64,000 nt of DNA, taken from positions 86,126 through 150,125 of the forward strand of contig JAICTZ010000017.1 of the NCBI GenBank assembly GCA_025936115.1. The letters are read 5' to 3'. Below are positions 20,156 to 28,490 of this stretch, piece after piece (positions within the stretch are counted from its first letter, which is position 1; each line of letters begins with the position of its first letter). A program made the position numbers and the translations under genes. Source of the DNA: Polyangiaceae bacterium. Its GTDB lineage: Bacteria; Myxococcota_A; Polyangia; Polyangiales; Polyangiaceae. The notes beneath the pieces are model-generated. The model was not told the origin of the DNA. It worked only from the letters and a program-made list of their open reading frames with translations, and did no database searches.

Positions 20156-20253
20156 AGTACTCGATTTCGCAGAAGAGGAAGCACTTTCCGCCGCTCGCGG
20201 CCGTGGCGCCGGGCGGCTTGCCCGAACGCGCGCCGTTCTGCTTAGGATGCGTC

Positions 20254-21252
20254 ATGCCGGAGAGCCTCACGCCCGCGCGGACGGACCTACCCGTTCCCGA
20301 GCTCTCCGTTGTCGTGCCGATGTACAACGAGCGCACGAACGTCGAGCCGTTCGTCGGCGCGGTGAGCGCCGTGCTGGGGCAAGCGGGCATCACGTACGAG
20401 CTCGTGCTCGTCGATGACGGCAGCTCCGACGGCACCTGGCCGGCGATCGTCGAGCTCACGCGCGCCCGTCCCGAGCTGCGCGGCATCAGTTTGTCACGCA
20501 ATTTCGGTCATCAAGGCGCGCTGCTCGCCGGCCTCAATCACGCGCGCGGTCGCGCGGTCATCACGATGGACGGCGACCTGCAACACCCGCCGGAAGCGCT
20601 GCCGGAGCTCGTAGCGGCGTGGCGCGCCGGCTACAAAGTCGTCAATACGCGCCGGCTCGACAGCGAAGACACTTCGTTCTTCAAGCGCTTCACGTCGCGC
20701 ACCTTCTACTGGATCTTCTCACGGCTCACGGGCGTCACGATGGAGGCCGGCACTTCCGATTTTCGGTTGCTCGATCGCGACGCCGTGGAGGCGCTGATTC
20801 GGCTCGGCGACGCCGATCCGTTCATTCGCGGTCTCGTGAGCTGGCTCGGCTTCTCGACGCTCACGATCCCGTATCAAGCGCGTCGCCGTCACTCCGGCGT
20901 CGCCAAGTTCACGCTCAAGAAGATGCTGCGCCTTTCGACTGGCGCGATGCTCTCGTTCTCGGCCTTTCCGCTGCGGCTCGGTATCGGTATCGGCTTCGTC
21001 ACGAGCGCGCTCGCGTTCGTCGAGCTCTGTTACATCTTCTACACCTACCTGAACGGCCACGTCGTGCCCGGCTGGGCCTCGGTGATGACGGTCATGTCGC
21101 TCATGTTCGGCGTGCTCTTCGTGCTGCTCGGGATGATCGGCACCTACCTCGCCAAGGTCTACGAAATCCTGAAGAAACGACCGCGTTTCGTCGTCGGCAA
21201 TCGCGCGGGTTACGGCGACGACGCGCCGCGGTTGCCGGAATACGACCGCTAG
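20254..21252 (+). CDS. GT2 family polyprenyl-phosphate sugar transferase (GtrB/DPM1-like)
   Basis: A 332-residue protein. Residues 10-230 form a GT-A domain: SVVVPMYNE, VLVDDGSSDGT and MDGDLQHPP give the nucleotide- and metal-binding Asp residues, and FRLLDRD and RRHSGVAKF are typical of DPM1/GtrB/ArnC enzymes. Two membrane segments near 245-265 and 280-305 anchor it. These enzymes move a sugar from a nucleotide donor to polyprenyl phosphate, producing the donor that GT-C enzymes such as the neighbours need. AGGA precedes ATG 20254 at good spacing, so the longer in-frame GTG start (20203) was rejected. Confidence 0.92.
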   Translation: MPESLTPARTDLPVPELSVVVPMYNERTNVEPFVGAVSAVLGQAGITYELVLVDDGSSDGTWPAIVELTRARPELRGISLSRNFGHQGALLAGLNHARGRAVITMDGDLQHPPEALPELVAAWRAGYKVVNTRRLDSEDTSFFKRFTSRTFYWIFSRLTGVTMEAGTSDFRLLDRDAVEALIRLGDADPFIRGLVSWLGFSTLTIPYQARRRHSGVAKFTLKKMLRLSTGAMLSFSAFPLRLGIGIGFVTSALAFVELCYIFYTYLNGHVVPGWASVMTVMSLMFGVLFVLLGMIGTYLAKVYEILKKRPRFVVGNRAGYGDDAPRLPEYDR

Positions 21253-21297
21253 CACAAGAGATCAGCGCACAAGAAAGAGCGGCGCTATCCTCCCAGC

Positions 21298-21639
21298 ATG
21301 CCGAGCACGTTCGCGATTGTTCCTGCGACTGGTAGCTGGCCGCTCGGCCTCATCCTGGCGGCGTGCGTCGCGGGCCTCGGCTTCGCCGTCGTGCGCGTGG
21401 GGGCCTCGCTCATTGGAGCGCAGCGCTCGAGTTTCGAGGTGAGTGAGGCTGGGTTCGCGTTGCGCGGCGATTTTTACGGTCGAAGCATTCCTCGGTCGCA
21501 GCTCATCGGTCGTGAGATCCGCGTCGTCGATCTCCAGCACGAAAGTGCGCTCAATCCAGTACGCAGACTGAACGGTACCGGTATTCCAGGATCGCTCCTT
21601 GAGCCACGGCGACATGGGCGAGCGTCTCGAGTATTTTGA
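21298..21639 (+). pseudogene. Bacterial PH-domain membrane protein, 3' truncated
   Basis: 113 residues: a hydrophobic segment (about 15-40), then SFEVSEAGFALRGDFYGRS and RVVDLQHE, and a stretch ending NGTGIPG. This matches an uncharacterised bacterial PH-domain family in which that motif is followed by GWFRLRNG and a further ~50 residues. Here the match stops right after GIPG, the remaining 17 residues are unrelated (SLLEPRRHGRASRVF), and the other two frames do not restore the family sequence. I therefore read a deletion or rearrangement rather than a simple frameshift. It may be non-functional. It lies between the GT2 gene and the convergent FHA gene. Confidence 0.55.
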
Positions 21640-21673
21640 AGTCGCGGTCGGATAAGAAGACGCCTCACGCGCC

Positions 21674-22648
21674 TCAGCGCGACTTCAAGACCCAGGCGAG
21701 TCCGAGCAGGCTCAGCGTGAGCACGACGAGCGCGAGCGCGCCCACGAGCAGATCCGCGACGCCCACTTTGCGCGGCTCACGCCCGCTCGGCGCGCTCGCG
21801 CGTTTGGGCACTTCGACGAGCGGCGCCGCACCGGCCGCCTCGCCGCTCCGTACCGGCTCCTCGAGCTCTTCGACGCCGCGCGGCGGGTCGACGCTTTCGT
21901 CGCCGCGCATCGGTTCGTCGGCGGTCGTTTCGAGCTCGCGCAGCGCCTCGAGCAGGGGGTCCTTGAGTCCGAGCGTCGTTTTGCCGAGCTCGAGCGCTTG
22001 GCCGGGCAACCACGGCGTGTCGCGGTTCGCTTCGAGCTTTTTGCCGCCGAGCGCGGAGCCGTTCTTCGAGCCGAGGTCGCGCACGGCGATGTGCTGGCCG
22101 ACGCGCTTGAGCTCGACGTGGCGGCGTGAGGTGTCGGTGTCCGCGAGCGGCAGGTCGGCGTTCGGCATGCGGCCGACGACGTAGGTGCGTTCCATGTCGT
22201 GCATGACGAGCTCGCGGCCCGTGTCGGGGCCCTGTTCGACGCGCACGCGAGCGCTCACGTCTTCGCCCTGCGCGGTGAGCGCCGCCCCGACGAGCCCGAG
22301 CGCAATCTCGCGCGTCGTCGCCTGTGGATTCACCGTGGGCATCGCTTGCTCCACGCGCACCTCGAGCCAGATGCGCCCCACGCGGATCAAGTCCCGGTGC
22401 CGCAAGACGCGCGGGGCCTGCGCCGAGAGCCGCACGGGTCCCACGAAGGTGCCGTTCGAGCTGCCTTCGTCGATGACCACGTACTCGGTCCCACGCTGGC
22501 GAATGGAGGCGTGGCGATGGCTCACGCTCGGGTCGGGGAGGCGCACCTCGCAGCCTTCACCCCGGCCAATCACGACCCGCGGCGCGTCGAACGTGATCTG
22601 GGCGGGCGTCGGGGTGTCGCCCGAGCGGATCACGATAGTCAAAGCCAT
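21674..22648 (-). CDS. Double FHA-domain protein with C-terminal membrane anchor
   Basis: A 324-residue protein with two phosphothreonine-reading FHA domains. The first (about 20-100) has VIGRGEGCEVRLPDPSVSHRHA and GSSNGTFV. The second (about 140-225) has YVVGRMPNAD, SRRHVEL and GSKNGSAL. Both keep the core residues Gly-Arg, Ser-x-x-His and Asn-Gly. An acidic linker follows, and one hydrophobic segment (LLVGALALVVLTLSLLGLAWV) ends the protein, giving a tail-anchored topology with FHA domains in the cytosol. It probably docks kinase-phosphorylated partners at the inner membrane. It diverges from the PilZ-AMIN gene with an 80-bp intergenic region, which hints at a functional link. Confidence 0.9.
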   Translation of the reverse strand: MALTIVIRSGDTPTPAQITFDAPRVVIGRGEGCEVRLPDPSVSHRHASIRQRGTEYVVIDEGSSNGTFVGPVRLSAQAPRVLRHRDLIRVGRIWLEVRVEQAMPTVNPQATTREIALGLVGAALTAQGEDVSARVRVEQGPDTGRELVMHDMERTYVVGRMPNADLPLADTDTSRRHVELKRVGQHIAVRDLGSKNGSALGGKKLEANRDTPWLPGQALELGKTTLGLKDPLLEALRELETTADEPMRGDESVDPPRGVEELEEPVRSGEAAGAAPLVEVPKRASAPSGREPRKVGVADLLVGALALVVLTLSLLGLAWVLKSR

Positions 22649-22728
22649 GGGTCGCCGGAGCTTACGGCGAGCATGCCGCGCCGGGAAAGTTGGCCCAAGA
22701 GCCGTCCGCGACCTATCCGCGAGGTGCC

Positions 22729-24831
22729 ATGACCCAAGCCCAAGAACGACGCGCCCAGGGCACGAGCCGCGTGCCCCTCGAGACCCTGGTCGAGATTTGC
22801 GGCAATGAGCCCGGCATCCCCGCCTTCGAGGCGCAGGCCCTCGACGTGAGCGCGAAGGGCATGCACCTGCGCACGGCCTACTTGCCCGATGAGGGCGCTC
22901 CGCTCGTCTGCCGCTTCGAGGACCGCGGCCGCGAAATCGTGGTCGAGGGCGTGGTCGCCTGGCGCAAGGAGAGCGCCAAGGGCGGGGACTTCGGCGTCGC
23001 GTTCACGGCGCTCGATAGCCGCAGCGTCGACGCGCTGAAGGCGCTGATCAAGACCGGCGACCCGACCGAAAAGGCCGCACCGGGCGAGGGACCAGGCGGC
23101 GCGCGCGTGCGTCTGCACATCGAGGGCCTCGGCTCGCCGATGAAGGCGCGGATCCGGACTGGCACCGGCCAAAAGATCCAGGTCGGCTCGAGTCTCGAAT
23201 TTTTGAGGATGGGTCGCAAGCTCGAGATCGAAGATCTCGACGCCGGCGGTCGCCGAACGGCGCAGATCGACGGCGTGGAAGTCGTGGTCGATCCGCGGAC
23301 CTCGGTGCCGCAGCTCGTCGTGGCGTTGCGGTATGCAGGCGCGACCGAGGACACGCCGGAGCCGAGCGTTACGGATCTCGGCGCGGATTCGGTGCGCCCG
23401 CAGTCGCTGCGCATCGCACCCGAAGCGGTCACGCTCACGCTCGAGCCCGTGCGCGACGATGACGCGGGCGATCCGTCGCCGTCCGGTGACGCGCCAGAGG
23501 CGAGGAACGACGACGAGGGTGACGACGACGAGGACGACGAGTTCGACTCCGCCGTACCCGCGACCACGCGCGCGGCGCGGAAACTGGGCCACGCCGCCGA
23601 AAACGCGGGCACGGTGGCGCGCGACGCGAGCGTCGCGGCCGCGCGCTGGGGTTCGGCGACGCTCGGTCAGCTGTTCGCGGATGCGTCCGCGAAAATCGCC
23701 GCGCTGCGTGGTCAAAAGGCCGCGCCGCCCAAGCGCCGCACGACGGCGAAACCCGCCGACACCTCGAACGCGCTCGACGCCAAGCGCCTGCGTCCCCAAT
23801 CGTCTTCCAAGGCGACAGCCGATGCGCCCGAGCCCGAGGCGGCTCCCGCGCGCAAGTCGAACAAACGCGCGGCCATCGTGATCGCCGTTGCGGCGGTTTC
23901 AGCGTCGGCAGGCGTCATCGCGCTCCGTCCAGCGAAGGTGGCTTCCAAAACAGCGAGTGCCGCCACGGCGGCGGACGGCGCCAGCGTCGCAACGGACGTC
24001 CCACGCGCAGCAGTGCCGCTGGCCTCACCGGGCGTCACCGCGCTCGCGACGGGCGTCACCGGGCTGCCCGGAATGGCGCCGATCACGCCGGGTGGAAACC
24101 CCGCCGTGCCAGGTGCCATGGACACGGCGGCCGCGCCCCCTGGTTCACCCGTGACCGCGAACGTGCCGCTCTTCGGCCCGACGCCGCTCGCTACGACCGA
24201 GCCGGCGCCGCTCGGGCCGCCCCCGAGCGCAGCCACTCGAGGACTCGAGGCGGCGGAGCTCACCGCCGCCAAGGCCGTCACGCCCCCGACGGCCAACGAC
24301 GAAGAGTTCGCTGACCCGATCGAGCACGTGGACGGCAGCAAGAAGAACGCCGACGGCAAGAGCGCCGACGGTAAGAACGCTCGCCCCGAAGACGTTCCCG
24401 CGTGGGGCAAAGGCAAGATGCACCTGCCGACCGTGCACCGTTTGCGGCTCGACGGGCCCGGCTCGGAGCTCCACGGCGTGTCCGACGCGACCGGCTTCAC
24501 CGTGCTCGTGCCCGGTCGAAAAATCATGGAGCAGGGCGATTCCATCATCAAGCGTGACCCGCGCATCGGACGCGCCCGCACGACGAACACACCGGGCGGC
24601 GCGCAAGTGCGCATCACCTTCCGCGAGACGCTGCCTGCGTACCGTGTGCGCCTGCGCCGCGATTACATCGAGCTCTTGATCAGCGCGTCGGAAGAGCCTG
24701 CGTCGGGGAAGCCGAGCAGCAAAGAGGGGAAACCCGCCAAGGACGCGAAGGACGCCAAAGACATCAAGGAGGGCGCCAAGGACGGCGCCAAGACGACGCT
24801 TGCGGCGAAGTCGATTCCGGCGAAGCGCTGA
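22729..24831 (+). CDS. PilZ-membrane-AMIN protein (c-di-GMP to envelope)
   Basis: A 700-residue protein. Residues about 8-105 form a PilZ domain: LDVSAKG fits the D/NxSxxG part, but the usual RxxxR reads RAQGTSR, so cyclic-di-GMP binding may be weakened. A low-complexity and acidic region follows (DDEGDDDEDDE). One membrane segment (AAIVIAVAAVSASAGVIAL, about residue 380) leads to a Pro/Ala/Thr-rich periplasmic linker. Residues about 565-660 resemble an AMIN-type domain (TVHRLRLDGPGSELHGV...YRVRLRRDYIELLIS), which binds peptidoglycan or secretin partners. A Lys/Asp repeat tail ends the chain. ATG 22729 is preceded by GAGGTG. Confidence 0.72.
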   Translation: MTQAQERRAQGTSRVPLETLVEICGNEPGIPAFEAQALDVSAKGMHLRTAYLPDEGAPLVCRFEDRGREIVVEGVVAWRKESAKGGDFGVAFTALDSRSVDALKALIKTGDPTEKAAPGEGPGGARVRLHIEGLGSPMKARIRTGTGQKIQVGSSLEFLRMGRKLEIEDLDAGGRRTAQIDGVEVVVDPRTSVPQLVVALRYAGATEDTPEPSVTDLGADSVRPQSLRIAPEAVTLTLEPVRDDDAGDPSPSGDAPEARNDDEGDDDEDDEFDSAVPATTRAARKLGHAAENAGTVARDASVAAARWGSATLGQLFADASAKIAALRGQKAAPPKRRTTAKPADTSNALDAKRLRPQSSSKATADAPEPEAAPARKSNKRAAIVIAVAAVSASAGVIALRPAKVASKTASAATAADGASVATDVPRAAVPLASPGVTALATGVTGLPGMAPITPGGNPAVPGAMDTAAAPPGSPVTANVPLFGPTPLATTEPAPLGPPPSAATRGLEAAELTAAKAVTPPTANDEEFADPIEHVDGSKKNADGKSADGKNARPEDVPAWGKGKMHLPTVHRLRLDGPGSELHGVSDATGFTVLVPGRKIMEQGDSIIKRDPRIGRARTTNTPGGAQVRITFRETLPAYRVRLRRDYIELLISASEEPASGKPSSKEGKPAKDAKDAKDIKEGAKDGAKTTLAAKSIPAKR

Positions 24832-24907
24832 GTCACTGCGGGCGGTCAGCTACGCGGCACTTGCGCGCGATTGACGCGGTGCGCCCGGTGGCGCGCTCGA
24901 CCTTCCG

Positions 24908-25981
24908 CTACGCCCGCGCGGTCCGCTCGCCGCGGCCCTTGCGGGTGACGCGTGGGAGCGCCGTGTTCGGGCTGATTTCGAGCTCGGTGTCGCGCTCGCC
25001 GCGCGCGAGGCGCTGGGCGCCCGCGTAAGCGATCATGGCGGCGTTGTCGGTGCACGCTCGGAACGGCGGAACCACGAGTCGGATGCCGCGGGCAGTGGCG
25101 GCCGCGAGCGCTCGTTCACGGAGCTCGCGATTGGCGGCGACGCCGCCCGCGAGCACGAGTGTCCGCACCCCTTCGCGTTCGGCCGCGAGCACGGCTTTCC
25201 CGACGAGCGTGTCGACCACGCGCCGCTGAAAACCGGCGCACAGATCGCGCAGCGTCTGATCGTTGCCGGGGCGCCCGTTGCGTTCGACCCAGCGCATGAC
25301 GTCGGTCTTCAAGCCCGAGAAGCTGAACTCGAAAGAGTTCTTCTGGCGCATCGGCCAGATCAGATCGACGGTGTCGGGATTTCCTTCCTTGGCGAGGCGG
25401 TCGATGACCGGTCCGCCGGGATAGCCGAGGCCGAGGAGCTTGGCGACCTTGTCGAACGCCTCGCCCGCGGCGTCGTCGCGCGTGGCGCCGAGCTCGCGAA
25501 TCGCGTCGACGCTCGACGCGTCGACCCGGTAGAGCGCGGTGTGGCCGCCCGACGCGAGCAGCGCGACGAAGGGATACTCGGGCGCTGCCGGGCACTCGAC
25601 GTTCGCGAAGCGCAAGAAGGGCGAGAGCAGGTGACCGACCAAGTGGTCGACGCCGACGAGCGGCTTTTCGAGCGCCCAGGCAAGTCCGCGCGCCGCCTGC
25701 ACACCGACGAGCAGCGCACCCGAAAGGCCCGGCCGGCAGGTGACGGCCACGCCGTCCACGTCGCCGAGCTTCATGCCCGCGCGCGCCGCCGCTTCGACGA
25801 GCACGGGCTCGACGTTCCGTAAGTGATCGCGTGACGCAAGCTCGGGCACGACGCCGCCGTAGGGCGCGTGCAGTTTCACCTGGCTCTGAACGACGTCGCT
25901 CAGGACCTCGCCGTCGACACGCACGAGGGCAGCGCCGGTTTCGTCACAAGAGGTTTCGATGCCGAGTACGATCAAGGTCAT
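24908..25981 (-). CDS. tsaD: tRNA N6-adenosine threonylcarbamoyltransferase TsaD
   Basis: Transfers the threonylcarbamoyl group to A37 of tRNAs that read ANN codons, with TsaB, TsaE and TsaC. The 357-residue length is usual. The N-terminus IVLGIETSCDETG is the ASKHA signature, DHLVGH gives the metal-binding His-x3-His pair, SGGHTALYRV and SFSGLKTDV are family blocks, and VLAGGVAANRELR and ACTDNAAMIAYAG form the C-terminal nucleotide site. It is a cytosolic, essential-type housekeeping gene. No tsaB or tsaE is adjacent. An AT-rich stretch (TATATTATT at 26008-26016) just upstream may hold its promoter. Confidence 0.97.
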   Translation of the reverse strand: MTLIVLGIETSCDETGAALVRVDGEVLSDVVQSQVKLHAPYGGVVPELASRDHLRNVEPVLVEAAARAGMKLGDVDGVAVTCRPGLSGALLVGVQAARGLAWALEKPLVGVDHLVGHLLSPFLRFANVECPAAPEYPFVALLASGGHTALYRVDASSVDAIRELGATRDDAAGEAFDKVAKLLGLGYPGGPVIDRLAKEGNPDTVDLIWPMRQKNSFEFSFSGLKTDVMRWVERNGRPGNDQTLRDLCAGFQRRVVDTLVGKAVLAAEREGVRTLVLAGGVAANRELRERALAAATARGIRLVVPPFRACTDNAAMIAYAGAQRLARGERDTELEISPNTALPRVTRKGRGERTARA

Positions 25982-26126
25982 GCTCGTGGGGTTAGAAACA
26001 AGCGGACTATATTATTCCAAGCCGGCGGCTTGAGCTCATTCGCGCGACCGCCCGCCGCGCAAGTAACGCACACATTTTTTCCCCGGCAAGGTGCTCATTT
26101 CGAGCGTCCACGGGCATAGTTGCGCC

Positions 26127-27914
26127 ATGGCGTCTCGGTGGAGCGGGCTTGCGATTGTCGGCTTGTGGCTGGCAAGCTTTGCGGGTTGTTCGGGTGAGAG
26201 CACGTCCGGTAACCATACGGGCGGCACTTCCCACAGCGGCGGCGCGACGCAGACGGCCGGTAAGTCGCAAGCAGGTAAGGGTGGCGGCCACGCAGGGTCG
26301 GGCGGGACTGCGGCGGCGCACGGCGGCAGCGCGGGGCACGCGATAGCGGAAAGCGGTGCAGGCGGTGAGGAGACAGCGGGGCGCGGCGGCTCGGATCGCG
26401 GCGGTCGAAGCGCGGGCGGTCAGAGCGCGGCCGGTCAGAGCGCGGCCGGTCAGAGTGCGGCCGGTCGCGGCGGCGAGCTCACTGTCGGTGGCGCGTCGGG
26501 TGGTCCGGTCGTGGGTGGGAGCGCGGGCAGCGCCGGTACGATCGCGACGGGTGGCGCCGGGGGCACGGGCGGCGTGCCGTTTGGCTGGGGTTGCCGTGCA
26601 ATCGCGTACCGTGACGGCGTGTGCGATTGCGGCTGCGGCATCGCCGACGTCGATTGTGCCGACGGCGACATCGATCACTGCGAGCGCTGCAACGCCGAGG
26701 GCGCTTGCAATGGCGCCGAATGTCCCGGGCACATCGACCCGGACAACACGGCCCGCTGCGAGCCGGCGCCGCTCGGATGGTCGTGCAGCAACCGCTATTA
26801 CGACGACGGCGAGAGCTGCGATTGCGGCTGCGGCATCAAGGATCCCGACTGCAAAGACGACAAGGCCACGAGCTGCGACGCCTGCCAAGACTTCGGCGCG
26901 TGTTCGCACGGGCCCTGCCCGTCGTCGATTGCCGCCGATGACAACTCGACGTGCTTCGTGCCGAAGGGCTGGCTTTGCGGCTTCGACTACGGAGACGGGT
27001 CTTGTGATTGCGGCTGCGGCGTCGTGGACATCGATTGTGCCAGCGAAAAAGCCGACGCCTGCGAGTACTGTCCCTCGCTTGGTTGCGCCCCGTACGGCTG
27101 CAGCGACGCGATCGTTCCCGACGACAACGCGGTCTGCACCAAGGCTCCTCCCGGCTGGACTTGCGCGGCGCGCCTCTACCGCGACGGCACCGGTTGCGAT
27201 TGCGGCTGTGGCTTTCCCGACCCCGACTGCAAATCGCAGGATGTCTCCGCTTGTGATCGCTGCAATGACCCTTACTCCTGCTCCGGCCAAGCGTGTCCCG
27301 GCATCATCGACGCGGACAACAACGCCTTCTGTTCGCAGCCCCCTCCGCCCGCGGACTGGAAGTGCCAGTACTATTACTGGCTCAGCGATCGGCAGTGCTC
27401 GTGTGGCTGCGGCGCCCCCGACCCGGATTGTCGCGGCACTACCACGGATTTCTGCGACAATTGTCCGATTTGCGGTCCCAGCAACTGTCCGATGCAGATC
27501 AGCCCGACCGATGTCTCGCAGTGCAAACCGGCTCCTGCCGGCTGGACGTGCGACTCGACCCACTACCTCGACGGCATCTGTGACTGCGGGTGCGGCCTCG
27601 TGGATCCGGACTGCGAGTTCGATACGAGTCGCTACTGCTATTCGTGTCCCGTGGAGGGCTGCTCCGCCGGCTACTGCTCGCGCATCGTGCCGCACGACAC
27701 CTCGCAGTGCACCTTCGAGATCCCGAGCACGTGGACGTGCCCTCGCAACTTCTACTCTGACGGGCTGTGCGATTGCGGGTGTGGGGCCGTCGATCGCGAC
27801 TGTGCGAGCGCGGACGTCGGCCACTGCGCCGTGTGCAACAACGAAGGCAGCTGCTCGACCACGAGCTGCCCCGGCACCATCTCGCCAACGGACAGCTCGA
27901 CCTGCTCGCCGTAG
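26127..27914 (+). CDS. Cysteine-rich lipoprotein with seven CDCGCG repeats
   Basis: A 595-residue secreted lipoprotein. MASRWSGLAIVGLWLASFAGC is a lipoprotein signal peptide with lipobox SFAGC. Residues about 22-150 are a Gly/Ser/Ala-rich linker containing a short AAGQS repeat. From Trp154 to the end there are seven ~63-residue repeats. Each begins with W-x-C, continues to Y-x-D-G then C-D-C-G-C-G with D-x-D-C, and ends with C..C....C....C and a final PxD..xC. Each repeat carries 10 or so cysteines, suggesting disulphide-knotted or metal-binding modules. ATG 26127 starts exactly at the signal peptide. I do not know a characterised family; such repeats occur in myxobacterial secreted proteins. 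Confidence 0.88.
   Translation: MASRWSGLAIVGLWLASFAGCSGESTSGNHTGGTSHSGGATQTAGKSQAGKGGGHAGSGGTAAAHGGSAGHAIAESGAGGEETAGRGGSDRGGRSAGGQSAAGQSAAGQSAAGRGGELTVGGASGGPVVGGSAGSAGTIATGGAGGTGGVPFGWGCRAIAYRDGVCDCGCGIADVDCADGDIDHCERCNAEGACNGAECPGHIDPDNTARCEPAPLGWSCSNRYYDDGESCDCGCGIKDPDCKDDKATSCDACQDFGACSHGPCPSSIAADDNSTCFVPKGWLCGFDYGDGSCDCGCGVVDIDCASEKADACEYCPSLGCAPYGCSDAIVPDDNAVCTKAPPGWTCAARLYRDGTGCDCGCGFPDPDCKSQDVSACDRCNDPYSCSGQACPGIIDADNNAFCSQPPPPADWKCQYYYWLSDRQCSCGCGAPDPDCRGTTTDFCDNCPICGPSNCPMQISPTDVSQCKPAPAGWTCDSTHYLDGICDCGCGLVDPDCEFDTSRYCYSCPVEGCSAGYCSRIVPHDTSQCTFEIPSTWTCPRNFYSDGLCDCGCGAVDRDCASADVGHCAVCNNEGSCSTTSCPGTISPTDSSTCSP
26418..26462 (+). repeat. Three tandem 15-bp repeats in the linker of the Cys-rich lipoprotein
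   Basis: GGTCAGAGCGCGGCC occurs at 26418-26432 and 26433-26447, and with one change at 26448-26462. It encodes G-Q-S-A-A three times. This is in-frame repeat expansion of the flexible linker. Confidence 0.85.
26586..27911 (+). repeat. Seven degenerate ~190-bp coding repeats (W-x-C...CDCGCG modules)
   Basis: The repeats start at Trp codons in WGC, WSC, WLC, WTC, WKC, WTC and WTC. All seven keep C-x-C-G-C-G followed by D-x-D/R-C. DNA identity is moderate and strongest around the sequence coding for DCGCG, suggesting old duplications kept under protein-level selection rather than recent slippage. Confidence 0.85.
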
Positions 27915-27929
27915 GGCAAAGGACCGGGT

Positions 27930-28490
27930 CTAAAACCCGCAGCCAGTTTCACTACGCTGCAGGTAAAACAGCGCGAATCCGGGGCCGTTGCCCTCATCGG
28001 CGCTCATCGGCGGCAGATCCGGACCCGGTCGCAAGAGGCGTACTTCCACGGCGCCGTTGGTGAGCAGCGAGATCACGGCGACCATGGACGTTCCGCAGGT
28101 GGAATCGACCCACGCAAAGAACGTGTGCTGCCGGCCCTCCCCGAGATCGGCTTGTGAGAGCGCGTCGTGCAAAATCTCGGGGATGGCGCGCAGCGGCGCT
28201 TCGTCGAAGAGCGGCGCCGGTTGGCAGAAGCCGTTGGCGGCGTCGTTCGAGGCGAGCGAGCCGGGGCGCGACGTGAGCGCCGAGGTGTCGAGGCGCAGCC
28301 TGAGCGAGAGGTTCGGCGGCGCGCCGCTCGGAATGAAGCCGCCGTTGAAGGGCGGCGTGCCCACGATCGCTCCGCAATACGCGGCAGCACCTTGGGTGTC
28401 GAAGCGGGAGAGATCGCGGCAGGAAACCAGCCCAGAGAGCGCGAATGCCGCGAGCAGAGGGGTGCCGAAGCGGCGCGCGTATGCGCTCAC
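27930..28490 (-). CDS. Lipoprotein of unknown function
   Basis: A 186-residue lipoprotein: MSAYARRFGTPLLAAFALSGLVSC is the signal with lipobox GLVSC. The mature part has six cysteines, five after the anchoring one, and no family I recognise. It contains GTPPFNGGFIPSGAPPN and an alternating hydrophobic pattern in TSMVAVISLLTNGAVEVRLL that suggests a beta-rich fold. GTG 28490 overlaps the TGA of the giant TPR/HEAT gene as GTGA, pointing to translational coupling and so to a shared process. An earlier in-frame start at 28511 would break the signal peptide. It converges with the Cys-rich gene, and a short hairpin (CGGGT/ACCCG, 27925-27939) spans its stop. Confidence 0.75.
   Translation of the reverse strand: MSAYARRFGTPLLAAFALSGLVSCRDLSRFDTQGAAAYCGAIVGTPPFNGGFIPSGAPPNLSLRLRLDTSALTSRPGSLASNDAANGFCQPAPLFDEAPLRAIPEILHDALSQADLGEGRQHTFFAWVDSTCGTSMVAVISLLTNGAVEVRLLRPGPDLPPMSADEGNGPGFALFYLQRSETGCGF

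Noticed and set aside
26069..26080. T-run before the Cys-rich gene as a terminator
   Set aside because: No stable stem precedes the T-run on either strand.
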